A stretch of 6,652 bases of DNA from Rhodospirillaceae bacterium (GCA_003488105.1 DNMS01000078.1:1-6652), one strand, 5' to 3'; counted from the first letter of the stretch, positions 1 through 6,351 are shown. The notes: generated by a model not told the origin, from the letters alone. Numbers and translations: made by a program.

Positions 1-1545
1 ATGGAAGGCCTGCCGCGCGCGGTCGAGCCCAAGCCCTGGGTGCAACGCCTGGTCGGTCTGGCCTTCGGCATCGCCATGGTGTCGGGCCTGTCACTGGCGG
101 TCTACTATGGGCTCGGCTGGATGAAGCCGATCCTGGGCGGTTACGCGTCGATCGTCGTCGCGTTAGGCATTACCGTCGTCTATGTCCTGCTGGTGCGCTT
201 CGCCGCTCGGTTCCCGGACCTCAAGATGGACGATCCGAACAAGCCGGTGGTCAGCCTTCCCGAGCCGGCGCCGACCATCAAGTCGGGGCTGCATTTCCTG
301 TTGCCGGTCATCGTCCTGGTATGGTGCCTGATGGTCGAACAACTGTCGCCCGGCCTGTCGGCGTTCTGGGGCTCGGTGCTGATGATTTTCATCCTGCTGA
401 CCCAGCGCCCGATATATGCCTATTTCCGGAACCAGCCGGACATGACCGCCCAGATCAAACGCGGCTGGCACGAATTGCTCGACGGCCTGGTCACCGGGGC
501 GCGCAACATGATCGGCATCGGCATCGCCACGGCGACCGCCGGGATCATCGTCGGCGTGGTCAGCCAGACCGGCGTGGGCTCGGCCCTGGCCGATGTGGTC
601 GAGGTGCTGTCCGGCGGCAACCTGATGGCGATCCTGTTCCTGACTGCCTTCCTGTCGCTGATCTTGGGTATGGGCCTGCCGACCACGGCGAACTACATCG
701 TGGTGTCGGCGTTGCTGGCCCCCGTGATCGTGACGTTGGGGCAGCAGAATGGCCTGATCGTCCCGCTGATCGCGGTGCATCTGTTCGTGTTCTACTTCGG
801 AATCATGGCTGACGTGACGCCGCCCGTGGGCTTGGCGTCGTTCGCCGCCGCCGCCGTGTCGGGGGGCGATCCGATCCGCACGGGCTTCGTCGCCTTCTTC
901 TATTCCCTGCGCACGGCGGCGCTGCCGTTCCTGTTCATCTTCAACACGGACCTGTTGTTGATCGATGTGGATGCCCTGCATGGTGTGTTCGTGTTCATAA
1001 CCGCGACATTGGCGATGTTATTGTTCGCGGCGGCGACACAGGGATATTTCCTGACCAGGAGCAAGATCTGGGAGACGGCGATTTTGCTTCTGCTCGCGTT
1101 CTCGTTCTTCCGGCCCGGGTTCTGGATGGACATGGTCTCGGCGCCCTATATCGACCACAAGCCGGCGGAGATGGCGACGGCCTTCGAAAACACGCCGGAG
1201 GGCGAGAAGATACGTCTGATGATCTCCGGCAAGGATGATATCGGAAATCCCCGTGAATGGATGGTCGTGCTGCCCATGGGGCCGGCGGCAAGTGGGGCCG
1301 AACGCATCAAGGCGGCCGGCATCACGATCCGCGAGGACGGTGGCAAGGTTCTGATTGACGACGTCGCCTTCGGTTCCGAAGCCAAGAAGGTCGGCCTGGA
1401 TTGGGACCAGGAGATCACCCACGTTCTGCAACCGGCGGATCAGCTGAACAAGTACTGGGTCTATCTTCCCGCGTTTCTGATCCTGTGCCTGGTTGTTCTG
1501 GCGCAGAAAGCACGTATCCGCAAAACATCGGCCCAGGCGGCCTGA
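1..1545 (+). CDS. TRAP transporter fused permease (DctQ-DctM type, TAXI-associated), 3' part with C-terminal DUF3394-like domain
   Basis: Inner-membrane permease of a tripartite ATP-independent periplasmic transporter, which moves a solute delivered by a periplasmic binding protein using an ion gradient. The visible 514 residues hold many hydrophobic helices. The DctM signature GMGLPTTANY is at residues 223-232, followed by a conserved segment around DVTPPVGLAS (271-280) and GGDPIRTGF (288-296). From about residue 330 comes an extension: two hydrophobic helices (about 328-348 and 357-372), a soluble stretch (about 375-485) and a last helix (about 486-503). This matches the DUF3394 domain that ends many long fused TRAP permeases. 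The ATG at base 1 is probably an internal methionine: MEGLPR fits a mid-protein linker in this family, whose members are usually well over 600 residues, so the DctQ part and first DctM helices lie upstream. A usp gene follows after 18 nt and a TAXI binding protein after that, as expected for one operon. Substrate unknown. Confidence 0.93.
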   Translation: MEGLPRAVEPKPWVQRLVGLAFGIAMVSGLSLAVYYGLGWMKPILGGYASIVVALGITVVYVLLVRFAARFPDLKMDDPNKPVVSLPEPAPTIKSGLHFLLPVIVLVWCLMVEQLSPGLSAFWGSVLMIFILLTQRPIYAYFRNQPDMTAQIKRGWHELLDGLVTGARNMIGIGIATATAGIIVGVVSQTGVGSALADVVEVLSGGNLMAILFLTAFLSLILGMGLPTTANYIVVSALLAPVIVTLGQQNGLIVPLIAVHLFVFYFGIMADVTPPVGLASFAAAAVSGGDPIRTGFVAFFYSLRTAALPFLFIFNTDLLLIDVDALHGVFVFITATLAMLLFAAATQGYFLTRSKIWETAILLLLAFSFFRPGFWMDMVSAPYIDHKPAEMATAFENTPEGEKIRLMISGKDDIGNPREWMVVLPMGPAASGAERIKAAGITIREDGGKVLIDDVAFGSEAKKVGLDWDQEITHVLQPADQLNKYWVYLPAFLILCLVVLAQKARIRKTSAQAA

Positions 1546-1563
1546 CCGAGGAGCCCGCAAGAC

Positions 1564-1986
1564 ATGTATAAGGACATCCTCCTTGCCATCGATATCGACG
1601 ACAAATCGTCCTGGACAGCGTCCGCGCCGATCGCCGTCGAGCTTGCCGAAAAGTTCGGGGCGACGCTCCACGTGATGGTCGTCATCCCGACCTTCGGGTC
1701 CTCCCTGGTCGCCAATTTCTTTCCCGAGGGCTACGAAAAGGAAACCATGGAGGAAGCGGCGGCCCGTCTGCATACCTGGACCAAGGCGAATATCCCGGAC
1801 GGAATCAGGAAACAACACATCGTCGGTCATGGCCGGGTCTATGAGGAAATCCTCCGTGGCGCGAAGGATACCGATTGCGATCTGATCGTCCTCTGCGACC
1901 GACGCACCGATGCCGACATGCTCGGCCATAACGCGGACAAGGTCGCCCATCAGGCCAAGCAGTCGGTGTTGATCGTCCGTCACTGA
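1564..1986 (+). CDS. Universal stress protein (UspA family) linked to the TRAP transporter
   Basis: Cytoplasmic Usp-fold protein of 140 residues, the normal single-domain length. The family start is clear (MYKDILLAIDIDD, 1-13), as are the strand LHVMVVIP (35-42), DLIVLCDR (106-113) and the closing strand QSVLIVRH (133-140). The ATG at 1564 has GAGGAG at 1548-1553, ten bases upstream. ATP-binding Usp proteins carry G-x2-G-x9-G-[S/T] after the fourth strand. Here that region reads CDRRTDADMLGHN (111-123): the first two glycines are missing, the loop looks about three residues shorter and GS is replaced by GH, so nucleotide binding is doubtful. Usp genes beside TRAP operons are known; in Halomonas elongata TeaD, next to the ectoine transporter TeaABC, modulates uptake. 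A regulatory or scaffolding role for this transporter is inferred from position only. Confidence 0.9.
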   Translation: MYKDILLAIDIDDKSSWTASAPIAVELAEKFGATLHVMVVIPTFGSSLVANFFPEGYEKETMEEAAARLHTWTKANIPDGIRKQHIVGHGRVYEEILRGAKDTDCDLIVLCDRRTDADMLGHNADKVAHQAKQSVLIVRH

Positions 1987-2107
1987 CCGTCGGCGGCATT
2001 CCCGTGCAGATCGGGCCTCATCAAACGCTGTAGGAACGGCTATCATCCGCGCGCGCGTGGGATTTGATGGTGTTCTCCGCATGGTACATGGACGGCAGGT
2101 ATCCACC

Positions 2108-2113
2108 AGGGAG
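2108..2113 (+). promoter_or_regulatory. Ribosome binding site fixing the TAXI protein start
   Basis: AGGGAG lies 7 nt before the ATG at 2121. The in-frame upstream ATGs (2064, 2067, 2091) have no comparable site and would place a charged, Pro/Gly-containing stretch before the signal peptide, so 2121 is preferred. Confidence 0.75.
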
Positions 2114-2120
2114 CAGACGA

Positions 2121-3095
2121 ATGTGGGTTAGACGGGGCGCTTTGATCGTGACGATCTTCATCGCCTGGGCGGCGGCGGGGCCGGGAGCCGGGCGGGCGGC
2201 CGAATTCGTTTCGATCGGCACGGGCGGGGTCACGGGGGTCTATTTCCCCGCCGGCGGGGCCATTTGCCGGCTGGTCAACAAGGGCCGCAAGGACCATGGC
2301 GTGCGCTGTTCGGTCGAATCGACCTTTGGGTCCGTGTTCAACATCAATGCGATCCGCTCCGGCGATCTGGACCTGGGGTTGGCCCAGTCCGATACCCAGT
2401 ACAGCGCCCTGCGCGGCGAAGGGCCGTTCGACAAGCGCGGTCCTTATGGCGAACTGCGCGCCGTGTTCTCGCTGCATGCCGAGCCGGTGACCCTGATGGC
2501 GCGGACGGATTCGGGCATCAAGCACATCAACGACGTCAAGGGCCGACGCATGAACATCGGCAACCCCGGCTCGGGGACACTGGCGACCTGGCAGGTGATC
2601 GAACAGGCGCTCGGTTGGACCCGCCGCGATCTGGGCCTGGCGGCTGAGTTCAAGGCCAACCAGCAGGGCGAAGCCTTGTGCGACAACAAAATCGATGCCT
2701 TCTTCGCGCTGGTCGGTCATCCGTCCGCCGCGACCCGAGAAACGGCGAATGCCTGCGCCGCGGTTCTGGTGCCGATCGACGGCCCGGGCATCCAGGCGCT
2801 GGTCAAGACCAGTCCCTTTTACCGCTGGGCGGTGATTCCGGGCGGCATGTATCGGGGCAACCCGAAGGACGTGAAGACGTTCGGTGTCGGCGCAACGCTG
2901 GTCAGTTCGACTAAGACCAAGCCCGAGACCGTTTACACCATCGTCAAGGCCGTGTTCGACAATTTTGACGCCTTCCGCGACATGCATCCGGCGCTCGCCA
3001 ACCTGCGGAAAGAGGAAATGGTGCGCGACTCCCTGACCGCGCCATTGCACGCAGGGGCGGTGCGGTACTTCCGTGAAACGGGATTGATCAAGTGA
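2121..3095 (+). CDS. TAXI-family TRAP transporter solute-binding protein
   Basis: Periplasmic binding protein of 324 residues, typical for TAXI proteins (about 320). A Sec signal peptide is visible: WVRR at 2-5, a hydrophobic core about 6-19, and likely cleavage near residues 26-27 (GRAA before EFVSIG). The mature start EFVSIGTGGVTGVYFPAGG (28-46), then ICRLVNKGR (48-56), is the family's hallmark, followed by the conserved region around NAIRSGDLDLGLAQSDTQYS (77-96). Later conserved stretches include MNIGNPGSGT (144-153) and FFALVGHPS (194-202). Cysteines at 49 and 63 could form a periplasmic disulfide. It should deliver ligand to the fused permease encoded two genes upstream. TAXI ligands are poorly known (a Thermus member binds glutamate or glutamine), so no substrate is claimed. 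The 134 nt before it hold a TATCAT hexamer at 2041-2046 with only a poor -35, so co-transcription with the upstream genes is equally possible. Confidence 0.94.
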   Translation: MWVRRGALIVTIFIAWAAAGPGAGRAAEFVSIGTGGVTGVYFPAGGAICRLVNKGRKDHGVRCSVESTFGSVFNINAIRSGDLDLGLAQSDTQYSALRGEGPFDKRGPYGELRAVFSLHAEPVTLMARTDSGIKHINDVKGRRMNIGNPGSGTLATWQVIEQALGWTRRDLGLAAEFKANQQGEALCDNKIDAFFALVGHPSAATRETANACAAVLVPIDGPGIQALVKTSPFYRWAVIPGGMYRGNPKDVKTFGVGATLVSSTKTKPETVYTIVKAVFDNFDAFRDMHPALANLRKEEMVRDSLTAPLHAGAVRYFRETGLIK

Positions 3096-3099
3096 CGGA

Positions 3100-3124
3100 C
3101 CCGCGGCCGGCTAGCGGCCGCGGG
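3100..3124. terminator. Bidirectional hairpin between convergent genes
   Basis: A perfect 10-bp GC-only stem (CCCGCGGCCG at 3100-3109 with CGGCCGCGGG at 3115-3124) around a 5-nt loop sits between the TAXI stop (3095) and the cytochrome stop (3132). There is no clear T-tract on either side, so it may act as a weak terminator or as a 3'-end stabiliser for both transcripts. Confidence 0.6.
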
Positions 3125-3131
3125 CACCGGA

Positions 3132-3548
3132 TCATTTCGCGCTTTTCAGATATTCGATGATCAGCGCGCGCTGATCTTCTTTCTTCAGTCCCGGATAGGC
3201 CATCTTGGTCGTCGCCTTGGGGTCGTCCAGATAGTCCCGCAGGAACTGCTTGGGGTTGGTGATATAGGCGTCGAGGGTCTTGGCGTCCCACAACAGGCCT
3301 TTTTCGCCGGCGGCGACCATGGACGCGGAATAGCGCGACGTCTTGAAGCCTTCGGCCGTACCGGCCTTGCGGCCGATGATGTCGTTCAGGGACGGGCCGA
3401 TGGTGTGCTTGCCGGAAACCGTGTGGCACTGCGCGCAGCGGTTTTTCTTGAACGCCTTGGCGGCATCGGCCTGAACGGGGGCGGCAGCGACCATCATCGA
3501 GGCGGCGAAGCCGGCGACCGCGGCGGCCATCAGGGAAGCATGTTTCAT
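3132..3548 (-). CDS. Periplasmic class I monohaem cytochrome c (c2/c550-like)
   Basis: A small electron carrier of 138 residues. It has a Sec signal peptide (about 1-27, ending PVQA before DAAKAF), a haem-attachment motif CAQCH with C38, C41 and axial H42, GPSLNDIIGRKAG (51-63), and a distal axial methionine M116 in KMAYPGL (115-121). The final helix RALIIEYLKSAK (127-138) is typical of the family. The reading frame stays open upstream to an ATG at 3647, but that 33-residue extension has no signal-peptide character; the start at 3548 has a good ribosome site and gives a proper signal sequence. The protein would shuttle electrons in the periplasm between a donor such as the bc1 complex and an oxidase or reductase. 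The partner cannot be told from the window. Transcribed divergently from the DUF2336 gene and convergently with the TAXI gene. Confidence 0.93.
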   Translation of the reverse strand: MKHASLMAAAVAGFAASMMVAAAPVQADAAKAFKKNRCAQCHTVSGKHTIGPSLNDIIGRKAGTAEGFKTSRYSASMVAAGEKGLLWDAKTLDAYITNPKQFLRDYLDDPKATTKMAYPGLKKEDQRALIIEYLKSAK

Positions 3549-3557
3549 GAGACAAAA

Positions 3558-3563
3558 CCTTCC
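3558..3563 (-). promoter_or_regulatory. Ribosome binding site for the cytochrome c gene
   Basis: On the minus strand GGAAGG (complement of 3558-3563) lies 9 nt before the ATG at 3548. It supports that start over the longer open frame reaching 3647. Confidence 0.65.
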
Positions 3564-3611
3564 GTCGTGTTTTTGTTGGAATCTTGAGAACACCCTTGCG
3601 GGTGGGGCCGC

Positions 3612-3640
3612 ATTATCTGCATCTCGTCCGGGATGTGCAA
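3612..3640 (-). promoter_or_regulatory. Candidate sigma-70-type promoter for cytochrome c
   Basis: On the minus strand TTGCAC (3640-3635) and GATAAT (3617-3612) are 17 nt apart. The -10 matches consensus at 5 of 6 positions and the -35 at 3 of 6. A start near 3605 would give a leader of about 57 nt that begins with a small CACCC/GGGTG hairpin (3591-3604). Inferred by eye only. Confidence 0.35.
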
Positions 3641-3667
3641 TCGGCAACCCTGGTGGGCGGAGATGAT

Positions 3668-3696
3668 TTCATTCATCCGGCGATCCGCATTATACT
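3668..3696 (+). promoter_or_regulatory. Candidate promoter for the DUF2336 gene
   Basis: TATACT at 3691-3696 matches the -10 consensus at 5 of 6 positions. TTCATT at 3668-3673 is a weak -35 with a 17-nt spacer. A start near 3703 would leave a leader of about 65 nt that contains a GGGGA-TAT-TCCCC stem-loop (3728-3740) and AGGAG at 3751-3755. The latter is 12 nt before the ATG, a long spacing. Confidence 0.3.
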
Positions 3697-3767
3697 GTTC
3701 GCCATGGAAGTCGTGGGCGCAGTCATGGGGGATATTCCCCGGACTGTGAAAGGAGTGTTGCGTACTC

Positions 3768-4931
3768 ATGCCGATAGATAATCTAAGCAAAGCGGATGTC
3801 GCCAGACTGTTGTCCGACCCCACGCCGGACAATCGCGCCGCGACTGCCGCCAAGGTCGCCGGGGCCTTCGATCCCGGCAAGCTGAGCCCCACCGAGCGGG
3901 CCCTTGCCGAGGAAATCTTCCGCCTGATGGTCAAGGACGCGGAAGTCCGCGTGCGTCAGGCGTTGACGGAAAACCTGAAGCAGAACGGCAATGTGCCGCA
4001 TGACGTGGCGGTGGCGTTGGCCAATGACATCGACCAAGTGGCACTGCCGATGATCGAGTTTTCCCAGGTTCTGAACGATGACGACCTGATCGCCATCATC
4101 GGATCGCAAGATCCCGCCAAGCAGGAAGCCGTCGCCGGCCGCGCCACCGTGTCCGAGGCATTGTCCGACGCCGTGGTCAATTCCGGCAATGAGGCGGCGG
4201 TGACCCGTCTGGTCGCCAACGAGGGGGCGGCCATTTCCGAACACACGTTCCAGAAGGTGGTCGACGATTTCGGCGACCGCGCCGGGGTGCAGTCGGCCAT
4301 GGTCAACCGCGCCTCCCTGCCGGTGACGGTGGCAGAGCGTTTGGTGACCCTGGTGTCGGAAAACCTGCGCGACGAACTGGTTAAGCGCCACGAACTGCCG
4401 GCGGCAATGACCACGGACATCATCCTGCAGTCGCGCGAGCGGGCAACCATCAGTCTGTCCTCCGATTCCGGTGTAGATGACGTGATGATCCTGGCTCGGC
4501 AGTTGAACGACAACGGCCGCCTGACGCCGTCGATCACCCTGCGGGCACTCTGCATGGGCGACATCACCTTTTTCGAATGCGCCATGGCGACACGGGCGGG
4601 GGTCACGCTGGACAATGCGCGGCGCCTGATCCACGACCGCGGCCCCCTGGGCCTGCGCGCTATTTTCGACAAGGCCAAGCTGCCGCCGGCCCAGTTCATG
4701 GCCGTGCGGGCGGCGCTTGACGTCAGCCGGGAAACGCAGATGGACGGCGGCGAGAACGACCGCGAGCGTTATGCCCGGCGCATGATCGAACGAATCATGA
4801 CCCAGTACGACGACCTAGGCGTCGAATTCGAATCTTCGGACCTGGAATACCTGTTGACCAAGATGGATGAACTGCCCGCCGACGTGCTGGGGGATGACGG
4901 GCCGGACGCCGTGGTCGGCGCGGGCCGGTAA
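3768..4931 (+). CDS. DUF2336 family protein, function unknown
   Basis: A 387-residue cytoplasmic protein with no signal peptide or membrane segment. It resembles DUF2336, a family found mostly in Alphaproteobacteria with proteins of about 350-400 residues. Family-like stretches are VLNDDDLIAII (101-111), RATVSEALSDAVVNSGNEAA (125-144) and LVANEGAAIS (148-157). The N-terminal half is built of short helical pairs that look like HEAT-type repeats, for example about 42-110 and 115-210. That architecture suggests a protein-binding scaffold, which is an inference. The C-terminus is strongly acidic (DELPADVLGDDGPD, 367-380). No catalytic motif is seen. It has its own divergent promoter region and ends 29 nt from the convergent dctP stop with no clear terminator between them. 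No function is assigned. Confidence 0.88.
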   Translation: MPIDNLSKADVARLLSDPTPDNRAATAAKVAGAFDPGKLSPTERALAEEIFRLMVKDAEVRVRQALTENLKQNGNVPHDVAVALANDIDQVALPMIEFSQVLNDDDLIAIIGSQDPAKQEAVAGRATVSEALSDAVVNSGNEAAVTRLVANEGAAISEHTFQKVVDDFGDRAGVQSAMVNRASLPVTVAERLVTLVSENLRDELVKRHELPAAMTTDIILQSRERATISLSSDSGVDDVMILARQLNDNGRLTPSITLRALCMGDITFFECAMATRAGVTLDNARRLIHDRGPLGLRAIFDKAKLPPAQFMAVRAALDVSRETQMDGGENDRERYARRMIERIMTQYDDLGVEFESSDLEYLLTKMDELPADVLGDDGPDAVVGAGR

Positions 4932-4960
4932 GCAAGCCGATCAGGAAGAATGAGCGGAGC

Positions 4961-6160
4961 TTATCTGCCGCCCGCGTCGCGCCATACGGCGTAATCCTTG
5001 CGGAACCGGTCGAGCGATTTCCACACCTTGGCGAAATCCTTGTCCTGCTTCGCGGTGTCGCGCGCGACTTCGTCCCAGGCCTTGGACAATTTTCCGAGAA
5101 TTTCCCGCGGCCAACGGCGCACGGTCACGCCTTCCTTGGTCAGGTTCAGAAGGGCCCGATATTGCGAGGCTTCGCCCTCGGCCAGGCCATGACGCACGTT
5201 GTCACCGCACACGGCGCGCAGCTGTGAGCGTTGCACCGGCTTGAGGCCGGCCCAGCGGTCGTTGTTGACGACCAGCGCCAGCAGCGTCGCCGGCTGATGC
5301 CAGCCGGGGAAATAATAGTTCCGCGCCATCCGGTGCAGGCCGAGCTGCACGTCGATGGCGGGCATGGAATATTCGGCGGCATCGATGGCGCCGGTTTCCA
5401 GAGCGTGGAAGATTTCCCCTTCGTTCAGGGTCACGGTCTTCGCACCCAGACGGTTCATCACGCGCGCGCCAAGACCGGTCATGCGCACCCGCAGGCCTTT
5501 CAGGTCCTCGACCGTGGTCAATGGCCGTCGGTACCAGCCGGCCCCCTCGGGCGATACCAGCCCGCAGACCACGATCCGCACGCCAAGGCCTTCGGCCAGG
5601 CCGTTCAACAGCTTTTCACCGCCGCCGAAATAGAGCCAGGCCAGGTATTCCTCGGCCCGCGGGCCGAACGGCACGGCGCCGAACAGTTGCAGGGCGGGGA
5701 CGGTCGCCGGCCAGCTTTCGGGGGCGACGAAGGCGGCGTCGACGGTGCCGTCCTTGACCGCGCTGACCATGTCCTTGCCCTGAACCAGGGTGCCTGGTTC
5801 GTTGAAGGCGATCTCCATCCCGCCGGCCGATACGCGCCAGATCTCCGTTTCGATACGTTTGGCTTGGGCGCCCAACTGCGGCAGGCCGCTGGCAAAGGCG
5901 CTTTCCATCCGCCAGCGCACGATGGGGTCGGGGGTGATGGCGGGGGCCAGCAGGCTTTCCGCAGCGGCGGGCAGGGCAGCGATCTCCGCGGTCGATGCTG
6001 GGGAGGGTTCTTTTGGCGCGGCGGGCTCGGGGGTGAGCCCGGCCACGGCCTGGGCGGCGGTTTCGGGTAGCGATGCGTTCAGGCGGGGGGCGATGATGGA
6101 GACCCCCAGGACAACGCCGACAACCAATCCCACGACGATGCCGATGACGGCATTGCGCAT
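4961..6160 (-). CDS. dctP: Membrane-anchored DctP-family TRAP solute-binding protein (TakP-like)
   Basis: Extracytoplasmic binding protein of 399 residues, longer than the usual 330-360. It begins with MRN and a Gly/Val-rich helix (4-24) that has no evident signal-peptidase site. An Ala/Pro/Glu-rich linker follows (about 28-78), then the DctP domain (about 81-390). Domain marks include NEPGTLV (120-126), GAGWYRR (206-212), LKGLRVRM (220-227) with R226 at the usual carboxylate-binding arginine, IDAAEY (259-264) and NYYFPGWHQP (281-290). The last two resemble the 2-oxoacid-binding TakP subgroup. It probably binds a small organic acid while tethered to the inner membrane. No DctQ or DctM gene is adjacent, so it may serve a distant permease or a sensor. 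The frame opens 18 codons further upstream (6214), but the ATG at 6160 has a strong ribosome site and starts directly at the helix. The gene symbol is the family name, not proof of C4-dicarboxylate transport. Confidence 0.9.
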   Translation of the reverse strand: MRNAVIGIVVGLVVGVVLGVSIIAPRLNASLPETAAQAVAGLTPEPAAPKEPSPASTAEIAALPAAAESLLAPAITPDPIVRWRMESAFASGLPQLGAQAKRIETEIWRVSAGGMEIAFNEPGTLVQGKDMVSAVKDGTVDAAFVAPESWPATVPALQLFGAVPFGPRAEEYLAWLYFGGGEKLLNGLAEGLGVRIVVCGLVSPEGAGWYRRPLTTVEDLKGLRVRMTGLGARVMNRLGAKTVTLNEGEIFHALETGAIDAAEYSMPAIDVQLGLHRMARNYYFPGWHQPATLLALVVNNDRWAGLKPVQRSQLRAVCGDNVRHGLAEGEASQYRALLNLTKEGVTVRRWPREILGKLSKAWDEVARDTAKQDKDFAKVWKSLDRFRKDYAVWRDAGGR

Positions 6161-6168
6161 GATGATGA

Positions 6169-6175
6169 CCTTTCC
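6169..6175 (-). promoter_or_regulatory. Ribosome binding site fixing the dctP start
   Basis: On the minus strand GGAAAGG (complement of 6169-6175) lies 8 nt before the ATG at 6160. The alternative ATG at 6214 would add 18 polar residues before the membrane helix and has no comparable site. Confidence 0.7.
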
Positions 6176-6178
6176 GTT

Positions 6179-6196
6179 CCGCCCTCCCTTGGGCGG
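6179..6196 (-). other. Stem-loop beside the dctP ribosome binding site
   Basis: CCGCCC (6179-6184) pairs perfectly with GGGCGG (6191-6196) around a 6-nt loop. In the dctP mRNA this hairpin would end only 3 nt before the Shine-Dalgarno sequence, so it could affect ribosome access. No regulatory family is recognised. Confidence 0.35.
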
Positions 6197-6259
6197 CCCT
6201 CCATGGGCGCGCAAGTGTACCCGAAGTGCTCCGGGGCTCGGAGTCCTTAGGCCGCGGGG

Positions 6260-6280
6260 TTATTCACAATCTGTGGATAT
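6260..6280. promoter_or_regulatory. Inverted pair of DnaA-box-like 9-mers
   Basis: TTATTCACA (6260-6268, + strand) fits the relaxed DnaA box TTWTNCACA. ATATCCACA on the minus strand (complement of 6272-6280) differs from TTATCCACA at one base. The two are inverted with 3 nt between them, so the site is also an imperfect dyad (6261-6279) that an unrelated dimeric regulator could bind. It lies in the leader or promoter region of dctP and 35 nt from the FNR box. Two boxes alone do not make an origin. Confidence 0.35.
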
Positions 6281-6314
6281 TTCGGGAGAACTTCGTGCCG
6301 CTCATCCCAAATTA

Positions 6315-6328
6315 TTGATCTAGATCAA
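6315..6328 (+). promoter_or_regulatory. FNR/FixK-type (Crp-Fnr family) binding site
   Basis: TTGATCTAGATCAA is an exact 14-bp palindrome and a full match to the FNR/Anr/FixK consensus TTGAT-N4-ATCAA. These regulators respond to low oxygen or related signals. The centre (6321.5) is 41.5 bp before a predicted start at 6363, the class II activator position for the + strand unit. On the minus strand no -10-like sequence was found at class II spacing towards dctP, so control of the small + strand ORF is the better reading. Confidence 0.8.
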
Positions 6329-6351
6329 TGCCGAAGCCTTTTCCAACGCCC

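Noticed and set aside
1..3. ATG at the first base as the true start of the TRAP permease
   Set aside because: MEGLPR fits an internal linker of fused TRAP permeases. A start here would remove the DctQ part and the first DctM helices, so the gene most likely begins left of the window.
163..981. 272-codon minus-strand open frame
   Set aside because: Antisense to the permease. Its product is full of Arg, His, Gln and Asp repeats, typical of the complement of a GC-rich gene, with no recognisable domain.
2018..2046. Promoter before the TAXI gene (TATCAT at 2041-2046)
   Set aside because: The -10 is good (5 of 6) but the best -35 (TCATCA) matches at only 3 positions, so it was not listed as a feature.
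1018..2106. 362-codon minus-strand open frame
   Set aside because: It covers the permease end, usp and the intergenic gap in antisense, has biased composition, and conflicts with three well-supported + strand features.
2043..3050. 335-codon minus-strand open frame
   Set aside because: A shadow of the TAXI gene, which has a clear signal peptide and family motifs.
3084..3092. TTGATCAA near the TAXI stop as an FNR site
   Set aside because: It lacks the 4-bp spacer between half-sites and lies within the coding end, with no promoter following it.
3584..3781. 65-codon plus-strand frame overlapping the start of the DUF2336 gene, as a leader peptide
   Set aside because: It begins with TTG, spans the candidate promoters for both genes and lacks a ribosome site; the DUF2336 start is well placed without it.
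4932..4960. Terminator between the convergent DUF2336 and dctP genes
   Set aside because: Only a weak, interrupted pairing (AAGC..CCG with CGG.GCTT) and no T-tract.
5231..6070. 279-codon plus-strand open frame
   Set aside because: Antisense to dctP, with His/Gln/Gly-rich low-complexity product and no ribosome site.
6260..6280. Replication origin
   Set aside because: Only two DnaA-like boxes, one imperfect, with no AT-rich unwinding region and no origin-linked genes nearby.
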